Notes: generated by a model from the letters alone, not told the origin. A DNA stretch of 64,000 nt from Colwellia sp. 1_MG-2023 (GCF_030546755.1 NZ_JAUOPE010000011.1:62001-126000); one strand, 5' to 3'; positions 49,037 to 59,829 are shown, counted from the first letter of the stretch. A program made the numbers and translations.

Positions 49037-50251
49037 TTGTATTCATATGTAGCCAGACAACCTATTTTAGATATTAATAAGAATGTTATCGCTTATGAGT
49101 TATTATTTCGTGATGGAAAAAGCAATAGTTTCCCAAATATTGATCCCAATTTAGCCACTTCAAATATTTTAACAAATAATCATTTAACCTTAGGTATTGA
49201 ACAAATTACTGGTGATTTACCTGGTTATATTAATTTTCATGCCATCACCCTTATTCGACGGTTCCCAAGTTTTCTTGATCCTAAAAAAGTCGTTATCGAA
49301 ATTTTAGAAGACCTTGATGTTTCGAATAAGCTTATCGAGACCGTAAAATTACTTAAAGAAAAAGGCTACACGCTAGCATTAGATGATTTCGATTTTGATA
49401 AAAAATGGGATGTTTTACTTCCCTTTATCGATATCATTAAAGTTGATGTATTAGCTTTTTCTCTATTAGATATTAGTAAATTAATTCGTACACTTCCGGA
49501 CTCAAATATTACCTTGTTAGCAGAAAAAGTAGAAACATTAGAACAATTTGAAAAGCTAAAGATGCTAGGTTTTACTTCATTTCAAGGCTACTTTTTTGCG
49601 AAACCAGAAATCCTAAAACAACGAAAAATCACTACTGCTAAGCAAAACATTTTAGATCTGATTGGCCAAGCAAGTAAGACTGAATTAGACAATGAAGTGA
49701 TTGGCGATATCTTCAGTGCTGATCCGGGGCTAACCTATAAATTATTGCGCTTTATCAATAGTCCCACTTATGGGAATAACCAGGAAATTACTTCTTTAAA
49801 GCATGCCCTTGTTTATATTGGGGAGCTTGAATTAAAGAAATTTATCACCTTATTAGCTTTATCAGATTTAAATGCAGGAAAATGTGATGAGGTGATGCGC
49901 TTATCTTTGAATCGAGCAAAATTCTGTGAATTAGTTTCACAAACTAAGCTGGATGAAGAAAACCCCCCTAAGGCGTTTCTTACTGGCATGCTTTCAATGA
50001 TTGATGGCGTATTAGATCATGATTTAGAGTTTGTTTTAAAAGCTTTACCCATTCACCCAGAGATTAAATCTGCCTTACGAAATGAAAGTAATTATTTAAA
50101 TGATTATTTAACATTAGCTAAGTTGATTGAGACCGGAGATTGGCAAAAAAGTGAAGCGTTTGCGAAAAAAATAGACTTAACCGCTGAGTATTGTTTTGAA
50201 ACTCATCAAGAAGCGCTTGCTTGGACGGATGGCATGTTATCAAATCAATAA
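49037..50251 (+). CDS. EAL-HDOD signalling protein (YuxH/CdgJ type)
   Basis: A 404-residue protein. The N-terminal half (about 1-195) is an EAL-like domain in which YELLFRDG replaces EAL and ALDDFDFDKKW replaces the DDFGTG loop, so phosphodiesterase activity is probably lost. The C-terminal half (about 200-395) is an HDOD domain (IFSADPGLTYKLLRFINSP; LKHALVYIGELELKKFI). Such proteins act as signalling adaptors. The only good start is TTG 49037, eight bases after AGAGG. It is inserted on the opposite strand between rpoH and ftsX. Confidence 0.9.
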   Translation: MYSYVARQPILDINKNVIAYELLFRDGKSNSFPNIDPNLATSNILTNNHLTLGIEQITGDLPGYINFHAITLIRRFPSFLDPKKVVIEILEDLDVSNKLIETVKLLKEKGYTLALDDFDFDKKWDVLLPFIDIIKVDVLAFSLLDISKLIRTLPDSNITLLAEKVETLEQFEKLKMLGFTSFQGYFFAKPEILKQRKITTAKQNILDLIGQASKTELDNEVIGDIFSADPGLTYKLLRFINSPTYGNNQEITSLKHALVYIGELELKKFITLLALSDLNAGKCDEVMRLSLNRAKFCELVSQTKLDEENPPKAFLTGMLSMIDGVLDHDLEFVLKALPIHPEIKSALRNESNYLNDYLTLAKLIETGDWQKSEAFAKKIDLTAEYCFETHQEALAWTDGMLSNQ

Positions 50252-50308
50252 GTGTTAACCTGAAAGCTCCCATTTAAGAAATATTGAGGCTCTAAAGGTA
50301 AATATAGT

Positions 50309-51319
50309 TTAATCAGCGGTAGGTTCTATCGCTCTAATATGCTTTCTTACTGAAATATAACTGCCTGCTAGCCCCAATAAAATAGCAAAGGTAATCAAGA
50401 TAAACATTTCAGCAGCGTCTAAACCAATTAACTGAAAGTCACTTTGGTATAAATCCGTTAAATTGATTAATGCTCCGGTAAAATATTGTGCCAATATCGC
50501 CACACAAATCACTGCTACAGCCCCGCCTAGCACTCCATACCAAACACCAGAATATAAAAAAGGACGTTGAATAAAGCTATCAGTTGCGCCAACTAATTTC
50601 ATCACAGCAATCGCATCTTTTTGATTAAGAATCGCTAAGCGTATTGTGTTACCAATAATTAAAACTACTGATAAACAGAGCAATATTGCAATACCTATCA
50701 CGATATCCTCAATCAATAAGGTTATTGCTTCTAATTTGGTTAACCATTCTAAATCTAGCTTACCTTGTTCTACTTCACGTTCATTTTCTAATTTTTGTAA
50801 AAGTTCTCGGGCGGCTTGAGTTTTACTTGCGCGTTGCGTTGGTGTAACAAGGATAGTGGCAGGTAAAGGGTTTGATGATAAATACTCTAGAGCTTCGCCA
50901 AACCCTGATAATTCTTTAAATTCTTTTAATGCGCTTGTTGCAGATATATATTTAACTTCTGCCACTTCAGGATATAAATTTATACGCTGGACAAGGTTTT
51001 TTGCTGATTTATCATCGACTGAAAGCTTTAAAAACAAGCTAATTTCTGAAGCAGAATCCCATTGCTGAGAAATAGATTTAGCATTTTTAACAATTAAATG
51101 AAGAGTCGCTGGCAAGGTTAAACTGATCCCTAAGACCAATATCGTCATCATCGAAGTAAAGGGTGTTCGCCATAGATCACCTAAACTACCAATCGCTTGT
51201 TGTAAATGACGAATAAGACGTGCTGAAATTTTTGCCGCTACATTGGGCTTATCAGAATGACGATGCGAAAAGCTGCTGTCAGAAAATTTAGTCAATTTAT
51301 TCTCCTCCCAGCCCTTCAA
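50309..51319 (-). CDS. ftsX: Cell division protein FtsX
   Basis: A 336-residue membrane component of the FtsEX complex that activates septal peptidoglycan hydrolases. It has a long cytoplasmic N-terminus and four membrane helices (LTLPATLHLIVKNA; IVIGIAILLCLSVVLIIGNT; LGGAVAVICVAILAQYF; AAEMFILITFAILLGLAGSY). The periplasmic loop lies between helices 1 and 2 with EISLFLKLSVDDKSA. It overlaps ftsE by 23 bases. Confidence 0.95.
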   Translation of the reverse strand: MKGWEENKLTKFSDSSFSHRHSDKPNVAAKISARLIRHLQQAIGSLGDLWRTPFTSMMTILVLGISLTLPATLHLIVKNAKSISQQWDSASEISLFLKLSVDDKSAKNLVQRINLYPEVAEVKYISATSALKEFKELSGFGEALEYLSSNPLPATILVTPTQRASKTQAARELLQKLENEREVEQGKLDLEWLTKLEAITLLIEDIVIGIAILLCLSVVLIIGNTIRLAILNQKDAIAVMKLVGATDSFIQRPFLYSGVWYGVLGGAVAVICVAILAQYFTGALINLTDLYQSDFQLIGLDAAEMFILITFAILLGLAGSYISVRKHIRAIEPTAD

Positions 51320-51980
51320 TTAAGCCATCATCGATCATCGCACCTTGTTTAAGTGTAAGCGTACGATATTTTAATCGAGCAATTAACCCTAAATCATGAG
51401 TGGCAATTAATACAGCAACACCCATGTCATTAAATTCTTCAAAGAGTTTTATGATATCAAGTGAAAGTTTAGGGTCGAGATTACCTGTCGGTTCATCCGC
51501 TAATAAAATTGGCGGCTTGTTTACCAACGCACGTGCAATTCCTACGCGTTGTTGTTCGCCACCTGAAAGCATATTAGGAAAACAACGAGATTTATCAGAT
51601 AAATGGACTTTATCTAAAGCTGCATCAACACGTTTTTTTGTTTCTTTATGGCTAAAACCTTCGATAATTAGAGGTAGAGCAATATTGTCAAAAACTGTGC
51701 GATCCATCAGTAGGTTATGATTTTGAAAAATCATGCCTATGCCACGTCGAACATAAGGAATTTGTTGATAAGTTACCGTCGACAAGTCAACATCATTGAT
51801 CATCACTTGGCCGCTAGTGGGCTTTTCCATTAAACTCATCAGCTTTAATAATGTACTTTTACCCGCTCCAGAATGTCCTGTTAAAAATGCCATTTCACCG
51901 GCAGCAAGACTAAAGCTGACATTATTTAGCGCGATAAAGCCACCGGGATAAGTTTTATTGACATGATTAAAGCGGATCAT
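51297..51980 (-). CDS. ftsE: Cell division ATP-binding protein FtsE
   Basis: A 227-residue ABC ATPase, partner of FtsX. Walker A is GHSGAGKST, the signature is [15 protein letters not shown] and Walker B is [26 protein letters not shown] is the usual FtsE start. It lies 27 bases after ftsY in the conserved ftsYEX order. Confidence 0.96.
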   Translation of the reverse strand: MIRFNHVNKTYPGGFIALNNVSFSLAAGEMAFLTGHSGAGKSTLLKLMSLMEKPTSGQVMINDVDLSTVTYQQIPYVRRGIGMIFQNHNLLMDRTVFDNIALPLIIEGFSHKETKKRVDAALDKVHLSDKSRCFPNMLSGGEQQRVGIARALVNKPPILLADEPTGNLDPKLSLDIIKLFEEFNDMGVAVLIATHDLGLIARLKYRTLTLKQGAMIDDGLIEGLGGE

Positions 51981-52007
51981 TAATTTAATTTCTTATCGGT
52001 TGGTTTT

Positions 52008-53201
<1,194 letters not shown>

Positions 53202-53314
53202 ACGATTATTTCTTTCTCTGCATTATGAATAGTTGTAGTCATAACGCGTTAAACAAGGATAAAATTGAATAATAACACCTAAACTGCTGACAAAAAACTA
53301 AAGTAGCTTAACTT

Positions 53315-53920
53315 ATGCGCAAAACCAGAAATCATCTTTCAAAAGGGTCTCAAAAATCCAAAGCTACCGGTAATATTCGCATTATTGCTGGCAAGCATCG
53401 TGGGAGAAAACTTCCTGTGCTGATGTCAGATGGTTTACGGCCAACAACAGATAGAGTAAAAGAAACCGTTTTTAACTGGTTAATGCCATATATTCAGCAA
53501 AGTAATTGCTTAGATTGTTTTGCTGGAGCAGGAAGTTTAGGATTTGAAGCTTTTTCTCGTGGCGCCAAACAAGTGACTTTAATTGAACTGGATAAAAATG
53601 CCGCCAAACAATTACAACAGAATAAAGCCCTATTAAACGCTGATAATGTTGATGTTTATCAAACCAATGCTTTAACTTATTTAGCTGATACACCAAAGTC
53701 AAAATTTGACATTGTTTTTATCGACCCACCGTTTAGGCAAGGCTTAACTGAAGAAGTTATTAAGTTACTTGAAAATAATTGGTTAACGAAGCAAGCGCTA
53801 ATTTACTTAGAAATGGAAAGCGAAAATAATCAGGTATTGATACCTAACCATTGGTCGCTATTAAAAGAAAAAAGTGCTGGGCAAGTGAGTTATCGTTTAT
53901 ATCAATATTGTGAAGAGTAG
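53315..53920 (+). CDS. rsmD: 16S rRNA (guanine-966-N2)-methyltransferase RsmD
   Basis: A 201-residue Rossmann methyltransferase that modifies G966 of 16S rRNA. GNIRIIAGKHRGRKLPVL, RPTTDRVKETVFNWL, the SAM loop DCFAGAGSLGFEAFSRGA and the catalytic motif FIDPPF are all present. It is divergent from ftsY. Confidence 0.97.
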   Translation: MRKTRNHLSKGSQKSKATGNIRIIAGKHRGRKLPVLMSDGLRPTTDRVKETVFNWLMPYIQQSNCLDCFAGAGSLGFEAFSRGAKQVTLIELDKNAAKQLQQNKALLNADNVDVYQTNALTYLADTPKSKFDIVFIDPPFRQGLTEEVIKLLENNWLTKQALIYLEMESENNQVLIPNHWSLLKEKSAGQVSYRLYQYCEE

Positions 53921-53923
53921 AGT

Positions 53924-53957
53924 AACGAATTAGCCATTAAAATAGCTAACTCGTTTG
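53924..53957 (+). terminator. Hairpin after rsmD
   Basis: AACGAATTAGC / GCTAACTCGTT, 10 paired bases with one A/C mismatch and a 10-base loop, followed by TGTTGTT. It is a plausible but weak terminator. Confidence 0.45.
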
Positions 53958-53989
53958 TTGTTAACTGCACTAGCTTGAAGGAATGAGAT

Positions 53990-54601
53990 TTATTGAATTT
54001 CTATTCCTAAATTTGATAAGCCTTGCTCAGACACCATATTTTTCAATGCTTTGATAGTCGCTTTGTTTTCAGGAGAGTTTTTTAAGAAATCGAAGAGTTC
54101 GTTTTGAGTTGCAGCTTCCCATTCCATTAAAGGATGCTCATTAATAAGTTGTTGCGATATTTCTTCCGTATTTGCTGAGTTTGATTCATCAAGTTCTTGC
54201 GCTAAACAAAGTTCTACATAAAAGTTAACACTACCTTGAGAAAGGCGAGAAATACTCTCAAAACCTTCGCCTTCTTTATCTTGCATGGCTTGTAAAAGCG
54301 ACATTACGGCCATGGAAGTATCTAAAGCGGGATAAACACCAAATAAGTCAAACGCTTGAGGATCAGGAACTTGCTCTTCCAACTTCAATAGTTGAGCATC
54401 ATAATTGATATTCACTTTTTGACTTTTATCTAATCGTTGCCAAATTAAATCGAGTTGATTACGAATGAGTTGGAAATTTCCAAAGCCCGAATTTTCGGAA
54501 AATGCTTTGTAATTGGGTAACATGCGTTCAATTAACGTCACGCAAAAGGCTATTTTTTGCCATTGAGTTAATTTAGTTAAAGGGATATGAATTGACACCA
54601 A
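53990..54601 (-). CDS. YjaG family protein (DUF416)
   Basis: A 203-residue protein of the YjaG/DUF416 family. LTQWQKIAFCVTLIERMLPNY at the start and VPDPQAFDLFGVYPALDTSM are family features. Function is unknown; the fold is all-helical and probably cytoplasmic. It lies 48 bases after the coiled-coil gene on the same strand. Confidence 0.85.
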   Translation of the reverse strand: MVSIHIPLTKLTQWQKIAFCVTLIERMLPNYKAFSENSGFGNFQLIRNQLDLIWQRLDKSQKVNINYDAQLLKLEEQVPDPQAFDLFGVYPALDTSMAVMSLLQAMQDKEGEGFESISRLSQGSVNFYVELCLAQELDESNSANTEEISQQLINEHPLMEWEAATQNELFDFLKNSPENKATIKALKNMVSEQGLSNLGIEIQ

Positions 54602-54648
54602 TATTTCCTATTTTGAAAAACAGACCCGATTATAACGAGTATTTATAA

Positions 54649-56211
54649 TTATAATGATTTTTTTGCCAATTCTTTTTGTGCATATTCAAATCGTAATCGA
54701 TATTCGGTTAACTTAGTTTCAAGTTCTGATATTTGATTCTCAAGCTTTTGCGATAACTCTGCATTTTCATCACGTAAGTACTTAATCGTATCTCGAGCCT
54801 TACTATATTCAACTTCTTGTTTGTCTCTTTTCTCTATTTGTGCATTATAACGTTGTTGATTTTGTTCAATATTTTTTGTTGCTTGCTCAAGATCTTTCGT
54901 GAGGTTTTCTGTAATGATTTGGAAATGGTCAACCTCTTGTTTAGCTTGCTCAAATGAAGTCGCTAAATTGTCATAACTTTGTTGAAGCTGCATAAGTGCC
55001 TGAGCATTTTTACTGTGTTGCGCTTCGCTGTTTGCTATGCGTTGCTGCATTTCCGTCAGTTTTGCATCAGCCTGCGCTTGTTGTTGTTTTTGTTGCTCTA
55101 TAGTTTGTTGTAATTGACCATTATTTTTCTGCAACTCGAGATGCTCTGCTTTTAATGTCGTTAAGCTTTTAGTTTGTTCATTGTATTTATTATTACTTTC
55201 TTCCAGAGACGCCATTGCCGTTTCTAGCTGCGTTGAAACTTTTTCATTATCACGCTGTAAGGCATTTATTTGCGCATTTTTTTCTGCGGAAAATTTATCA
55301 TTTTCCGCTTGAGCGTCAGTAAGTTGCTTAATTTGGTCATCAAAAGTTTGTTGGTTGGTGGTAATTGTAATTTCTTGGCTATGGAGTTGTTCTGTTTGCT
55401 CAATGACGTTTTGTTGCAATGCTTGATTGGTTTTTTCTACTTCTGCTAACTGCAAATGTAATTTATCAATCAGCGCTTTGCTCTGCTTTTGATCCTTGGT
55501 TGCTTGTTCAACTTGTTTTTTAAATGCTAATTCTCGTTGTTGATATTCAGTTAAAGCTAGCTTATTACTTGAACTGTTCTGCGTTTGTTCCGCTTTAATA
55601 TGAGCTAATTCAGCTAATGAAATATTCAGTTGATTTTGTAATTCAGAAATTTGTTGATTTTGAACATCTAACGTTGCCGACTTTGCTTGGGCATTTTTTT
55701 GTGCAGATTTTTCAGAATCACGTAGAGTGTCTAATTGACTTTGCTGTTCTTGAGTAACACTTTCAGCGTTGGCAATTTGCTCTTGTTGTTGCTGATTTGT
55801 TGCGGTTAATTGCTTAACCTGTTCCAAAAGGTTAGCGTTTTCAGCCATTTTCTCTTGTAGTGCCGCCTCTGTATCCGTTAGTTTTACCTCATTAAACTCA
55901 GCATTATTGGTAATTATTTGTTGTTGCTCTTGAAGGGTGTTTTCTAACGATTTTGACTTTTCTTGGAATTCTTTTTTGGTTTTGTTAAGTGTGGTTTCTA
56001 ATGCGGAATTTTTGCTTTTTTCTAAGTTAAGCTGGTCAGCAATTAATTGATATTGAGGATGTTTTTCGATGACCTCATCGGTAATTTCATTTGTTTTTTG
56101 CTGATTAATAAAAAACTTAGTGACTTTTTCTTCTATCTGTACATAAATTTCACCAGCAAGAGATTGAATTTTATCATCTAATTCTTTAGGGATTTTGTTC
56201 TTTTCAACCAT
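54649..56211 (-). CDS. Long coiled-coil protein of unknown function
   Basis: A 520-residue protein that is almost wholly predicted coiled coil from about residue 60 to 515, rich in Gln, Glu, Asn and Ala. There is no signal peptide, membrane helix or Cys-rich motif. The N-terminal 50 residues (KELDDKIQSLAGEIYVQI) may be a small helical domain. It resembles structural coiled-coil proteins in composition only, so any named homology would be misleading. It is the second gene of the run YjaG-like (downstream) and SapC (upstream), with an apparent terminator separating it from SapC. Confidence 0.75.
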   Translation of the reverse strand: MVEKNKIPKELDDKIQSLAGEIYVQIEEKVTKFFINQQKTNEITDEVIEKHPQYQLIADQLNLEKSKNSALETTLNKTKKEFQEKSKSLENTLQEQQQIITNNAEFNEVKLTDTEAALQEKMAENANLLEQVKQLTATNQQQQEQIANAESVTQEQQSQLDTLRDSEKSAQKNAQAKSATLDVQNQQISELQNQLNISLAELAHIKAEQTQNSSSNKLALTEYQQRELAFKKQVEQATKDQKQSKALIDKLHLQLAEVEKTNQALQQNVIEQTEQLHSQEITITTNQQTFDDQIKQLTDAQAENDKFSAEKNAQINALQRDNEKVSTQLETAMASLEESNNKYNEQTKSLTTLKAEHLELQKNNGQLQQTIEQQKQQQAQADAKLTEMQQRIANSEAQHSKNAQALMQLQQSYDNLATSFEQAKQEVDHFQIITENLTKDLEQATKNIEQNQQRYNAQIEKRDKQEVEYSKARDTIKYLRDENAELSQKLENQISELETKLTEYRLRFEYAQKELAKKSL

Positions 56212-56266
56212 TCAAGCCTCAGAAAAGTTAATTGCTTTTACTAAAACTAGCATAGCTTACTACAAT

Positions 56267-56292
56267 AAAAAAGGGAGCGTTTAAGCTCCCTT
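56267..56292 (-). terminator. Intrinsic terminator of the SapC gene
   Basis: On the minus strand AAGGGAGC / GCTCCCTT (8 bp, 6-base loop) followed by a U-run of six, 26 bases after the SapC stop. Confidence 0.85.
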
Positions 56293-56317
56293 ATTAGTAA
56301 ACCTTTTCAATGAAAGA

Positions 56318-57079
56318 TTATTTTGCTTCTTCAGCTTTAACTACATTGTATTGAATGCCGCTAACTTTAACCGGGTTTTCACTCGAGTTACGAAGTTGAG
56401 CTAAACGATTTACTTGACCAGCAGAAGCTAACATCGCGTGAATAGGCATAAATAAACCAGACTTATAAAACTCTAATGCTTTCTCATCACTTAAACCGTG
56501 AAGCGCCTCTTCGTTGATACCGTAAATACCAACCAGTTTTTTCTTCTCTTCATTGTTAAAAGCAATATTAAGTTCTAATTCTTGTAATAAATCATTTTCT
56601 AATAAAATTTTAACGAAATTTTCGTTAGCAACTTCATTGTCATATAAACGACCTAATTGCTCCTGAATGCCTTTGAAATAATCTGTATCATTGCCTTCTG
56701 CATCGAATAAAGCTTGATCTTTATCTTCACCGACAAATGGACTATCTAAATCAATACAAGCCGTTAAGGTTTTTTCTTTTTCAGGATCTAATCCTAGTGA
56801 AAATGGCACCATAGAAATTGAATGTGGAATATAAATGGCCTGCCATTTTTTCTCTTCATGGTATAAATTTTCACCCGCTTCTAAGCCCAGCATTACCACA
56901 GTACGGTAACGTTCAGAATCAGGATCTTTAATTAATACAATAGGGTAACTTGTTGAAGCTTGAGGGAATTCACGTACGTTAATTGGCGCAATATGTTGAT
57001 TGGCAACATGCGATAAATCGCGTTGATTGGCAACTTTTAAATTTTGATGTTGCTCTTTTTTGATGGCTACTATATTCAT
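56318..57079 (-). CDS. SapC family protein
   Basis: A 253-residue protein of the SapC family (originally from Campylobacter S-layer loci, but widespread in Alteromonadales). HIAPINVREFPQASTSYPIVL and YIPHSISMVPFSLG are characteristic. There is no signal peptide. The role in this group is unknown. It is monocistronic with a terminator, and upstream of it the spacer is AT-rich. Confidence 0.87.
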   Translation of the reverse strand: MNIVAIKKEQHQNLKVANQRDLSHVANQHIAPINVREFPQASTSYPIVLIKDPDSERYRTVVMLGLEAGENLYHEEKKWQAIYIPHSISMVPFSLGLDPEKEKTLTACIDLDSPFVGEDKDQALFDAEGNDTDYFKGIQEQLGRLYDNEVANENFVKILLENDLLQELELNIAFNNEEKKKLVGIYGINEEALHGLSDEKALEFYKSGLFMPIHAMLASAGQVNRLAQLRNSSENPVKVSGIQYNVVKAEEAK

Positions 57080-57251
57080 ATTTTAATTCACTCTAACTTT
57101 TTTGAAATTTTTTCTGTATATACTTAGGACTGTTGAACTAATTATTTTTTACAGATCTTTTAATGTGAAATAAGTAATGGAGACGATGGTTAATGCTTTC
57201 AATAGTGAATAATTAAAAATATAATAAAAATTGGTCAATTTTGATTTGAAG

Positions 57252-57265
57252 CTAACTATAGTTAG
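57252..57265. repeat. 14-bp perfect palindrome before the small secreted gene
   Basis: CTAACTATAGTTAG lies 31 bases before the ATG at 57297, a position suited to an operator. No known regulator motif is recognised. Confidence 0.4.
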
Positions 57266-57296
57266 ACAAAATTATTACATAACTTGGTGAATTAAA

Positions 57297-57671
57297 ATGA
57301 GTTTTATTGATAAAACGATAAAAGTTAACGAGATAAAATTATCTTCATTAATTCTGATTTTTATCAGTATCGTGCCTATGTTTTATTCATTTTCTGCTTT
57401 AAGCCAAGCTAAAATTACAGTTAATAATAGTCATAATGCTGAAGGTTTCGCCCGCACGCAAATTAAAAATGAAACCACCAAAGAGCTTGCTTGTTGGGTC
57501 GCGATTGATGGTTTTAAGTCAAAATTTCGTTTACCTCCTGCGGCTACTTCCAGATGGTTTACCGCCAATGATAAGCGCTATTCATATACGAATTTCAGTA
57601 CTTGGTGCGACAATATCGAGTATTACCCTCAATATAAAAACTACTCTATTGGTGGTCAATCATCTGATTAA
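57297..57671 (+). CDS. Small secreted protein of unknown function
   Basis: A 124-residue protein with a long N-region and signal peptide (hydrophobic LSSLILIFISIVPMFYSFSA, then LSQA cleavage). The mature part of about 85 residues has two cysteines (ELACWVAID and TWCDNIEYY) that could form a disulfide, and many Tyr/Asn/Ser. No family recognised. Its last four bases overlap the end of the convergent XRE gene. Confidence 0.65.
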   Translation: MSFIDKTIKVNEIKLSSLILIFISIVPMFYSFSALSQAKITVNNSHNAEGFARTQIKNETTKELACWVAIDGFKSKFRLPPAATSRWFTANDKRYSYTNFSTWCDNIEYYPQYKNYSIGGQSSD

Positions 57672-58375
57672 TCTTGCCATTTAAAGAGATAGATCATCAT
57701 AAACCCGCCCGTTAATAAGAAAATAAAGCCAAAGACAACAGCTAAATCCTTCATCGGTGATTCTATCTCTCGAACATCTATTAGTTCATAATAACGGCGC
57801 TTATTGCCATATCCTTCGACAAAACCTTCGCCTTGATAGCTGCGAGTTAATATTAAGCTTTCATCTAAACGAGCAATATTTTTTGCAATACGCTTATTTG
57901 ATTTATCCCAATCTTCGGCGAGTTCTCTAAGTGGTGACATTTGATAGTGTTTGTTAATTTCCCCTTGGTTAATCAATCCCATTGATTTGTATTGGTAAAC
58001 CGAACAAGGAAAAATTGTTGATGAATTGCCAATAATGACAAAAGCAACACCCAAAACAATCAGCATGGCGGCCAAAACATAACTTCGGCGCATCTTTTGT
58101 TTTTTCGCTTCTCGACGAGATTCTAACTTTACGGCAATCTCCGGAATGTGCTGTAAATTTTCTTGTAAATACGACATGCTTAAACTATCAATCAAAGTGA
58201 ATACATCCATATCAAAGGCGCTAGCTATTTTTGAAATAACCTCAAATGAAGGGGAGCCTTTTTCATTTTCTAACTTTGATAAATATGATTGCTCTATTTG
58301 TGCTTTTTCTGCCAATTCAGGTTGCGTTAAACCAGCATCTTGACGCAGTTGTTTTATTTTTTCACCAAGTTTCAT
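57668..58375 (-). CDS. Membrane-anchored XRE/HTH regulator
   Basis: A 235-residue protein. Residues 1-60 are a Cro/CI-type helix-turn-helix (LRQDAGLTQPELAEKAQIEQ, then SYLSKLENEKGSPSFEV). Two membrane helices follow at about 92-118 (YVLAAMLIVLGVAFVIIG) and 210-230 (LAVVFGFIFLLTGGFMMIYL), with a periplasmic loop of about 90 residues between them. It could sense an external signal directly. The ATG at 58375, with AAGGA seven bases before it, is a better start than 58399. An inverted repeat lies about 70 bases upstream. Confidence 0.85.
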   Translation of the reverse strand: MKLGEKIKQLRQDAGLTQPELAEKAQIEQSYLSKLENEKGSPSFEVISKIASAFDMDVFTLIDSLSMSYLQENLQHIPEIAVKLESRREAKKQKMRRSYVLAAMLIVLGVAFVIIGNSSTIFPCSVYQYKSMGLINQGEINKHYQMSPLRELAEDWDKSNKRIAKNIARLDESLILTRSYQGEGFVEGYGNKRRYYELIDVREIESPMKDLAVVFGFIFLLTGGFMMIYLFKWQD

Positions 58376-58444
58376 TGTCTGTCCTTTTGCTTGAATCAAT
58401 TAAATTTCAAGCGAATTCTTATTTATCATATCAGGAATATAAAG

Positions 58445-58466
58445 ATGAATATGCCAAGATATTCAT
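58445..58466. promoter_or_regulatory. Possible operator upstream of the XRE gene
   Basis: ATGAATAT-GCCAAG-ATATTCAT is a 22-bp inverted repeat with perfect 8-bp arms. A further ATGAATATTG half site follows it. It lies in the 281-bp spacer between the XRE gene and the divergent AraC gene, so it may serve either. Confidence 0.4.
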
Positions 58467-58656
58467 GAATATTGTTCTATCATTCGATTGATGAGTGATA
58501 ACTAAGCTGTGTTTAACCAAAAGGCGCAGATCTAATAAAATCGATAACGCAGTTTAACGAAATGTAACCGCTTACAAAGTTTTATGGTAAACTGCTGACA
58601 TCAAGTTTGATTCAAGCTACTATCTACAAAGAATCACTATATGCTTTGAGCGCGTT

Positions 58657-59829
58657 ATGGATCGTCTTCTTTTTAATACTTTTGATCTTGCCTTACTTAT
58701 CACCATTTATCAGTGCATTCTTTTTGCACTTTTTTTAATCACGCTCAAAAAAGGTAAAAGACAAAGTAATATTTTACTGGCATTGTTTTTACTGTCTTAT
58801 GCTGCCATCCCTTTAGATACATTAATTAATTTTGGAGAGGCCTTTAGACAATTTGCCATGGATTTTTCGCCAAATGTTTTTTATATCTTCGGCATGGCGT
58901 ATTGGATTGAAGCAGTACTGTTACTATTTTTTGTCCGCTCTTTAATCTATAAAAACTTCTCGTTAAAACCGACAGACATTTTATATTTCTTACCTTTTCT
59001 TATTTTTGCCGTTCATGATATTCACGATTGGCATTTACTTGACTCTCAAACAAAGTTATTGATTTTAGAAGGTTATCAATTAGCTAATGAACCGGCTTAC
59101 ACGCGCTACATCAATTTGTTTAGAGAATGCTTTAGAACATTTTGTGGCGTGCTTTGTTTAATTGAGCTTCATCGTTATCAAACACACATTAAAAATGAGT
59201 TTGCTGATATTGAAGCAATAGATTTAACTTGGCTTAAAATTTTAGTTATTGGCTTTTTGGTCATTAGAGTGCAAGCAATAATCATTACTTTAGGTTTTAT
59301 GACCTCAATTGATTTACACATCAATATTGACTATGCCTTAATCGGTCAAACGTCTAATTTTATGGTGATGTTTTTGATCAGCTTTTTAATGTTTTATAGC
59401 TTAGGTTTCTCAAGCGTATTTAAAGGCATTGAAAATAAAGAAAAAATAATTGAAAAAGATCCTATCGATTTAGCTCAAGTGGAAAAAATAGAATCGTTTA
59501 TGCAGGCGCAAAAGCCTTATTTAAATCACTTGTTAAATTTAGAAAATTTATCAATGCAATTACAAATGCCGGCCAGAAATTTATCTCAAATTATTAACCG
59601 GCATTTTAAACAAAACTTTTTTGAATTTATTAATCGATATCGTATTGAAGAAAGTAAACATTTGTTGCAACAAGAAGAAAATAGAAAAGTCACTATGCTC
59701 GATATTATGGATCAAGCCGGTTTTAATTCTAAGGCAACGTTTAATACTTTTTTCAAAAAAAGTGTCGGACTCACTCCCACACAATACCGAAAAGAGCAAC
59801 TAGGCTCTAAAGAGACTCATCAAAAATAA
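58657..59829 (+). CDS. AraC family regulator with membrane sensor domain
   Basis: A 390-residue protein. The first 260 residues hold about seven hydrophobic helices (LALLITIYQCILFALFLITL; FLMFYSLGFSSVF), and the C-terminal 110 residues are an AraC HTH (LSMQLQMPARNLSQIINRHF; LDIMDQAGFNSKATFNTFF; KKSVGLTPTQYRKEQ). This membrane-AraC layout is common in Bacteroidetes and Alteromonadales, and the ligand is unknown. Its last 23 bases overlap the convergent DUF1428 gene. Confidence 0.9.
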   Translation: MDRLLFNTFDLALLITIYQCILFALFLITLKKGKRQSNILLALFLLSYAAIPLDTLINFGEAFRQFAMDFSPNVFYIFGMAYWIEAVLLLFFVRSLIYKNFSLKPTDILYFLPFLIFAVHDIHDWHLLDSQTKLLILEGYQLANEPAYTRYINLFRECFRTFCGVLCLIELHRYQTHIKNEFADIEAIDLTWLKILVIGFLVIRVQAIIITLGFMTSIDLHINIDYALIGQTSNFMVMFLISFLMFYSLGFSSVFKGIENKEKIIEKDPIDLAQVEKIESFMQAQKPYLNHLLNLENLSMQLQMPARNLSQIINRHFKQNFFEFINRYRIEESKHLLQQEENRKVTMLDIMDQAGFNSKATFNTFFKKSVGLTPTQYRKEQLGSKETHQK

